Translations under genes and position numbers: made by a program
Notes under the pieces: model-generated
Seen by the model: the letters and a program-made list of their open reading frames with translations, nothing else
Told to the model about the DNA's origin: nothing
Databases searched by the model: none
Shown here: positions 13,402-17,551 of the stretch, piece after piece
Position numbering within the stretch: position 1 is the first letter of the stretch
Layout: each line of letters opens with the position of its first letter
DNA from: Bilophila sp964538355
GTDB lineage: Bacteria > Desulfobacterota > Desulfovibrionia > Desulfovibrionales > Desulfovibrionaceae
Length of the DNA stretch: 17,551 bases
Direction: 5' to 3'
Assembly (NCBI GenBank): GCA_964538355.1
Contig: CAZIFC010000042.1
Location: 1-17,551 of the forward strand

Positions 13402-14713
13402 CGCGGCCTCCGGGAAGGCTCAGGACAAGCAGCGCATCGACCATATCCATCAATTCCTTGTAAAGCCCTCCGCCCTGCATGGCGGAACCGAACAGCGCAA
13501 GCCGCTGCCCGGCGAGGACCTTGCGAGGCACCTCCTCCGGCATGATCGTGGCAAGGCGCAAGCCGAGAAGCAGCCCTTCCACCCCTTGCCGGAACAGGGC
13601 AAATGTTTCCCCGAACCGGACGCGCAAGGTTGCCCAGAGCCTTTCGGACTCAGGGGAGGGGGCAAGCCCGGACAACACGCACAGCCCCATGAACAGCGCG
13701 TTCAGCCCCGAACCGGGGACGCCGGAACGCCAGCCCGTCAGCCACGAGGCCCGCTCGAACAGCAGGCCGTGGGCAATGCCGAGCTGAAGCAGCCCTTCCA
13801 TGCCGCGCCGCGCTTCCAGCAGTTCCGGCTCGTTCCACAGGACGGGCATTGCGCCGGGACGCCACGCGGGTACGGTTTCCGTCAGCGGCTCAACGCCCGC
13901 CAGCGTCCGCAGGATGTGCGCGAACCAGCGGTTGGCATCCGGTGAACCCGGCGTTTCCAAATGGCTGTAGCTGAGCGTGTAGCTCCCCTTGCCGTAACGT
14001 CCGTGTACGGCGCAGGGCTGCCCATTGAGAAAACCGGGCGACAGCGAAATGCCGTACATTTCGATCCATTGTTCCAGCATTGCGGGGGACAGGGAGGACA
14101 GCGGCAAGTCCGACACGCACAAATCCGGCGGGCAGGTTCGGGGGTCCGAACCCGCATAGCGGGCCAAAACGCCTACCCCTTCCGGATCGCCGCCGAAGCC
14201 CGTGCCGGAGGGGGACGCAAAGCGTCCGGGCCACCAAATGGGAATGGCCGGTTCGGTTCCGGGAGGGCACGGCTCGGAAAAGCAGGCGGGGACAAGCGGA
14301 TGGGAACCGGCAAAGCGCACCCGGACGTGCCCGGAAACAAAATGCTGCACGCGCTCGGCTATTTCGTCGCGGTGCCACGGGCACAGGCCGAGGCTCGTGC
14401 CGATCTCGGCGGTACGGACAGGATCGGCGGCATCGGAAAGCCCAAGCCCGGCCCCGCCGCAGAATCCGAGATAGTTTCCGCCGCCGCGCACCCAGGCGCG
14501 CAGGGCCTCTCGCCCGGACTCACCCAGTGCGGCAGACTTGTGCCGGGCGGTCCCACCGGGCACAATCAGGAGAGATGTCTTGTCAGAAAGCGCGCCCTGA
14601 GCTATTTCTTTCGCTTTGACCAGACGGTATGGAAGCCCAAACGCTTCGGCGGCCCGCCACACAAGCAGGCCCCAGAGCTGCGAGGCATCCCAGAATATGG
14701 CTATGTCAGTCAT
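13388..14713 (-). CDS. Amidotransferase-like protein with biotin-protein-ligase N domain
   Basis: The 441-residue protein starts with a class I glutamine-amidotransferase-like fold of the BPL_N type: IAIFWDASQLWG, LLIVPGG (48-54), and a nucleophile elbow NYLGFCGGAGLGLS with C85. H251 and E253 in YSHLET sit where the family has its His-Glu pair, so a Cys-His-Glu triad is plausible. The region after about residue 290 is helical with no recognised domain. The frame is open to 14830, but ATG 14713 is preceded by AAGGGA and starts at the domain edge. It is the first gene of the pair with the CofD-like gene. I infer that the two act on one unknown substrate. It is not a biotin ligase, since the catalytic biotin-ligase domain is absent. 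Confidence 0.72.
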   Translation of the reverse strand: MTDIAIFWDASQLWGLLVWRAAEAFGLPYRLVKAKEIAQGALSDKTSLLIVPGGTARHKSAALGESGREALRAWVRGGGNYLGFCGGAGLGLSDAADPVRTAEIGTSLGLCPWHRDEIAERVQHFVSGHVRVRFAGSHPLVPACFSEPCPPGTEPAIPIWWPGRFASPSGTGFGGDPEGVGVLARYAGSDPRTCPPDLCVSDLPLSSLSPAMLEQWIEMYGISLSPGFLNGQPCAVHGRYGKGSYTLSYSHLETPGSPDANRWFAHILRTLAGVEPLTETVPAWRPGAMPVLWNEPELLEARRGMEGLLQLGIAHGLLFERASWLTGWRSGVPGSGLNALFMGLCVLSGLAPSPESERLWATLRVRFGETFALFRQGVEGLLLGLRLATIMPEEVPRKVLAGQRLALFGSAMQGGGLYKELMDMVDALLVLSLPGGRDGRA

Positions 14714-14722
14714 GGTCCCTTC

Positions 14723-14751
14723 TGCATAGAACAACCGGGCGCGGTTGACAA
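14723..14751 (-). promoter_or_regulatory. Possible promoter of the amidotransferase/CofD operon
   Basis: On the minus strand TTGTCA (14751-14746) and TATGCA (14728-14723) are spaced by 17 bases. Transcription would start almost at the ATG, leaving little leader, and that would exclude the visible ribosome-binding site, so the call is weak. The same bases read TTGACA (14745-14750) toward valS, but I see no matching -10 for it. Confidence 0.22.
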
Positions 14752-14807
14752 CACCCTGCCCGCCCTCTCTGGCACCAGCCTCTTGAACCCTTTCATCGGA
14801 GCAGGCA

Positions 14808-17456
14808 ATGTCCGAAAACGCGTTACCCAAGGGTTACGAACCCCACGCCGTGGAAGACCACTGGCGCGAATACTGGGAAAAGAACAAGACCTTCACCCCC
14901 GATCCCGACGGGCCGGGAGAACCTTTCTCCATTGTCATCCCTCCGCCAAACGTCACGGGCGCGCTGCACATGGGCCACGCCCTGAACCACACCATCATTG
15001 ACGTGCTCTGCCGCCATGCCCGCCAGAAGGGCAAGAAGGTCCTCTGGCTGCCCGGCACCGACCACGCGGGCATCGCCACCCAGAACGTGGTGGAACGCGC
15101 CCTTGCCAAGGAAGGCAAGACCCGGCACGACCTCGGACGCGAAAAGTTCGTCGAGCGCGTCTGGGAATGGAAGGAAGAATACGGCAACCGCATTCTGAAC
15201 CAGATCCGCATGCTCGGCGATTCCGTGGACTGGACCCGCGAACGCTTCACCATGGACGAAGGCCTCTCCAAGGCCGTCCGCAAGGTGTTCGTGGAGCTGT
15301 ACAAGGAAGGGTACATCTACAAGGGCAAGTACATCATCAACTGGTGCAGCCGCTGCCACACCGCCCTTGCCGACGACGAAGTGGATCACATGCCCGAAAA
15401 GGGCCACCTCTACCATGTCCGCTACGATTTCGAGGATGGAACCGGCTCGGTGATCATCGCCACCACCCGTCCCGAAACCATCATGGCCGACACCGGCGTG
15501 TGCGTGCATCCCGAAGATGAACGCTATGAAGGGCTGGTGGGCAAGAAGATCATCGTGCCCGTCATCGGACGCGCCGTGCCGCTGTTTGCCGACCGCTATG
15601 TGGACAAGGAATTCGGCACCGGTGCCCTGAAGGTCACGCCCTGCCACGACCCCAACGACTGGACGCTCGGCGAACGCCACGGGCTCGAATTCATCCAGTG
15701 CATCGATGAAGACGGCAACATGACCGAGGAAGCCGGGCCTTACGCCGGGCTTTCCAAGGAAGAATGCCGCAAGCGCATCGTTGAGGACTTGCAGGCCTCC
15801 GGCCAGCTGGTGAAGATCGAAGATCTCGATCACAGCGTGGGCCACTGCTACCGCTGCAAGACCGTGGTGGAACCCCACATGTCCGAACAGTGGTTCGTGG
15901 CTTCCACCAAGCTCGCGCCCCGCGCCCGGGCCGCCGTGCCGGAAATGACCCAGATCTTCCCCGAAAACTGGATGAAGACCTATTACAACTGGCTCGACAA
16001 CATCCGGGACTGGTGCATCAGCCGTCAGATCTGGTGGGGCCACCGCATCCCGGCCTGGACCTGCCCGAAGTGCGGCAAGCTCATCGTTTCCGAGGAAGAT
16101 CCCACGTCCTGCCCGGATTGCGGCTCCTCCGATCTGGTGCAGGAATCCGACGTGCTCGACACCTGGTTCTCCTCCGCCCTGTGGCCCTTCAGCACGATGG
16201 GCTGGCCGGACAAGACCAAGGATCTTGCCACGTTCTATCCCACGTCCGTGCTCGTCACCGGGTTCGACATCCTGTTCTTCTGGGTGGCCCGCATGATGAT
16301 GATGGGCCTGCACTTCATGGATCAGGTTCCGTTCAAGCACGTCTACCTGCACGCCCTCGTGCGCGACGCGCAGGGCCGCAAGATGTCCAAATCCACCGGC
16401 AACGTCATTGACCCGCTGGTGATGATCGAAAAGTACGGCACCGACGCCCTGCGCTTCACCCTGACGGCCTTCGCCGCCATGGGCCGCGACATCCGCCTTT
16501 CCGAAGATCGCATCGAAGGCTACCGCCACTTCGTGAACAAGCTGTGGAACGCCTCCCGCTTCGCGCTCATGAATCTGCCCGAAGAGGTTCCCGCCGCCGT
16601 GGAACTCGACAAGGTGCAGGGGCTGCACCACCAGTGGCTGCTCCACCGTCTTGAAGAGGTCAAAAAGGATGTGGACGACTCCATCGAGGCCTACCGCTTC
16701 AACGACGCCGCCCAGACGCTCTACAAGTTCCTCTGGAACGAGTTCTGCGACTGGTACCTTGAGCTGATCAAGCCGGACATGCGGGAGGAAGGCCCCCGCA
16801 AGACGGAAGCCCAGTATGTGCTGTGGACTGCGCTGCGCGAATTCCTCGTGCTCATGCACCCGATCATGCCCTTCGTGACCGCCGAGATCTGGCAGGCCCT
16901 GCCCGGCGGGGCGGGTTCCGACATCGCCATGCAGCAGCTCCCCGAAGCGCGCCCCGGCTGCCTCAAGGCCGAAGCCGCCTCCCGCATGGAGTTCGTGCAG
17001 GACATCATCGGCATGATCCGCACCATCCGCGCCGAGCTGAACATTGCGCCGTCCTACAAGCTGACCGTGCTGCTCCGCCCCGTGGACGAGCAGCAAAAGG
17101 CCACCCTGGAAGCCAGCCGCGAAGTCATCGTGACGCTGGCCCGCCTCGGCGAGCTGCTCATCGACGCCAACGGCGAGGCCCCCAAGGCTTCCGCAAGCCA
17201 TGTCGCGCAGGGCTGCGAAGTCATCGTGCATCTTTCCGGTGCCGTGGACTTCGCCGCCGAACTGGCCCGTCTTGAAAAGGAACTGGGCAAGATCGACAAG
17301 GAAATGGGCGGCCTCAACCAGAAGCTGGCCAACGAGGGCTTTGTCAGCCGCGCTCCTGCCGAAATCGTCGAACGCGAACGCGCCCGCGTTGCCGAGCTGG
17401 CCGACGCCCGCGTGAAGCTCACCGCGTTGCAGCAGCGTTTCCGCGATGTAATGTAA
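14808..17456 (+). CDS. valS: Valyl-tRNA synthetase
   Basis: This class I synthetase charges tRNA-Val with valine and edits mischarged threonine. The 882 residues are normal for the family. The HIGH motif appears as HMGH (54-57) after PPPNVTGAL, and KMSKS at 525-529. Editing-domain sequence includes TTRPETIMADTGV. Cysteine pairs, CPKCG with CPDCG (about 419-440) and WCSRC, are likely zinc sites. The last roughly 65 residues (LARLEKELGKIDKEM onward) form the C-terminal coiled coil that contacts tRNA. The ATG at 14808 has GGAG 6 bases upstream, and the gene diverges from the amidotransferase-like gene. A repeated 3' element begins 12 bases after the stop. Confidence 0.99.
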   Translation: MSENALPKGYEPHAVEDHWREYWEKNKTFTPDPDGPGEPFSIVIPPPNVTGALHMGHALNHTIIDVLCRHARQKGKKVLWLPGTDHAGIATQNVVERALAKEGKTRHDLGREKFVERVWEWKEEYGNRILNQIRMLGDSVDWTRERFTMDEGLSKAVRKVFVELYKEGYIYKGKYIINWCSRCHTALADDEVDHMPEKGHLYHVRYDFEDGTGSVIIATTRPETIMADTGVCVHPEDERYEGLVGKKIIVPVIGRAVPLFADRYVDKEFGTGALKVTPCHDPNDWTLGERHGLEFIQCIDEDGNMTEEAGPYAGLSKEECRKRIVEDLQASGQLVKIEDLDHSVGHCYRCKTVVEPHMSEQWFVASTKLAPRARAAVPEMTQIFPENWMKTYYNWLDNIRDWCISRQIWWGHRIPAWTCPKCGKLIVSEEDPTSCPDCGSSDLVQESDVLDTWFSSALWPFSTMGWPDKTKDLATFYPTSVLVTGFDILFFWVARMMMMGLHFMDQVPFKHVYLHALVRDAQGRKMSKSTGNVIDPLVMIEKYGTDALRFTLTAFAAMGRDIRLSEDRIEGYRHFVNKLWNASRFALMNLPEEVPAAVELDKVQGLHHQWLLHRLEEVKKDVDDSIEAYRFNDAAQTLYKFLWNEFCDWYLELIKPDMREEGPRKTEAQYVLWTALREFLVLMHPIMPFVTAEIWQALPGGAGSDIAMQQLPEARPGCLKAEAASRMEFVQDIIGMIRTIRAELNIAPSYKLTVLLRPVDEQQKATLEASREVIVTLARLGELLIDANGEAPKASASHVAQGCEVIVHLSGAVDFAAELARLEKELGKIDKEMGGLNQKLANEGFVSRAPAEIVERERARVAELADARVKLTALQQRFRDVM

Positions 17457-17468
17457 AGCGATTGAAGA

Positions 17469-17551
17469 TTGGGGCGGGGAGAGGGAACCTTTCTGGAGAA
17501 AGGCTTCCCTCTCCCCTCCCCAAACCCCACCCCTCTCCCTCCCAAGACTTT
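17469..17551 (+). repeat. Repeated 3' element after valS (copy 2)
   Basis: TTGGGG, then GGGGAGAGGGAA, pair with TTCCCTCTCCCC and CCCCAA across one C-T mismatch. They enclose CCTTTCT/AGAAAGG with a GG tip and one bulged C. The tail ends CCCAAGACTTT at the window edge, so the element may continue. Orientation relative to its gene is the same as for the copy at 12195-12278. It probably ends or protects the valS message. Confidence 0.8.

Noticed and set aside
14823..17231. An 802-residue open frame on the minus strand opposite valS
   Set aside because: It is antisense to a certain valS gene, is rich in His, Gly and Val from reversed GC-rich codons, and shows no family motif; it is a shadow of high-GC coding.

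Overview
This window is a GC-rich, gene-dense chromosomal segment. It carries housekeeping genes on both strands, separated by short intergenic stretches rich in G/C palindromes. I see no rRNA, tRNA, CRISPR array, insertion sequence or phage gene. Three features point to a sulfate-reducing deltaproteobacterium of the Desulfovibrionaceae (Desulfovibrio or a close relative). They are the def-fmt-DUF116 cluster, the rpoZ-dnaJ pair, and a 'GAK-system' CofD-like gene next to valS. This assignment comes from family knowledge and gene order, not from a search.

Left part (1-2523, minus strand): peptide deformylase (def), methionyl-tRNA formyltransferase (fmt) and a membrane DUF116 protein with a cysteine cluster. 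def and fmt abut, and an intrinsic terminator separates fmt from the DUF116 gene. Divergent from def is a tRNA-dihydrouridine synthase, followed on the plus strand by the most unusual stretch of the window. That stretch (3721-5458) holds a large orphan type IV pilin-like protein whose 3' half is noticeably AT-richer, a TerB-fold protein whose ribosome-binding site is buried in an 8-bp hairpin, and a 65-residue two-helix membrane protein. A gene-free stretch of about 240 bases follows, with one long hairpin and two tandem palindromes.

Middle (5700-9754): a Maf-type nucleotide pyrophosphatase (minus), a DHH-family phosphoesterase (plus) that lacks the usual motif-I histidine, and a MarC-family membrane protein (minus) whose 3' end overlaps the DHH gene tail-to-tail. 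Then comes a single-chain iron-sulfur L-serine dehydratase (sdaA) with all four expected cluster cysteines, including the C-terminal one. It is preceded by a 254-base leader and divergent promoter region.

Right part (9889-17551): rpoZ and dnaJ in one short operon ending at a strong bidirectional terminator, a Nudix hydrolase (minus), and a two-gene minus-strand operon. That operon encodes a glutamine-amidotransferase-like (biotin-protein-ligase N-domain) protein and a CofD/YvcK-like protein, with a 14-base overlap and a strong internal ribosome-binding site. valS diverges from it. The CofD-like gene and valS are each followed, 10-12 bases after the stop codon, by the same roughly 80-base 3' element. 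It has a long stem with compensatory base changes, an identical apical loop and an identical tail.

The best candidates for undescribed biology are the amidotransferase-like/CofD-like operon, the pilin-TerB-small membrane protein cassette with its occluded ribosome-binding site, and the repeated 3' element.
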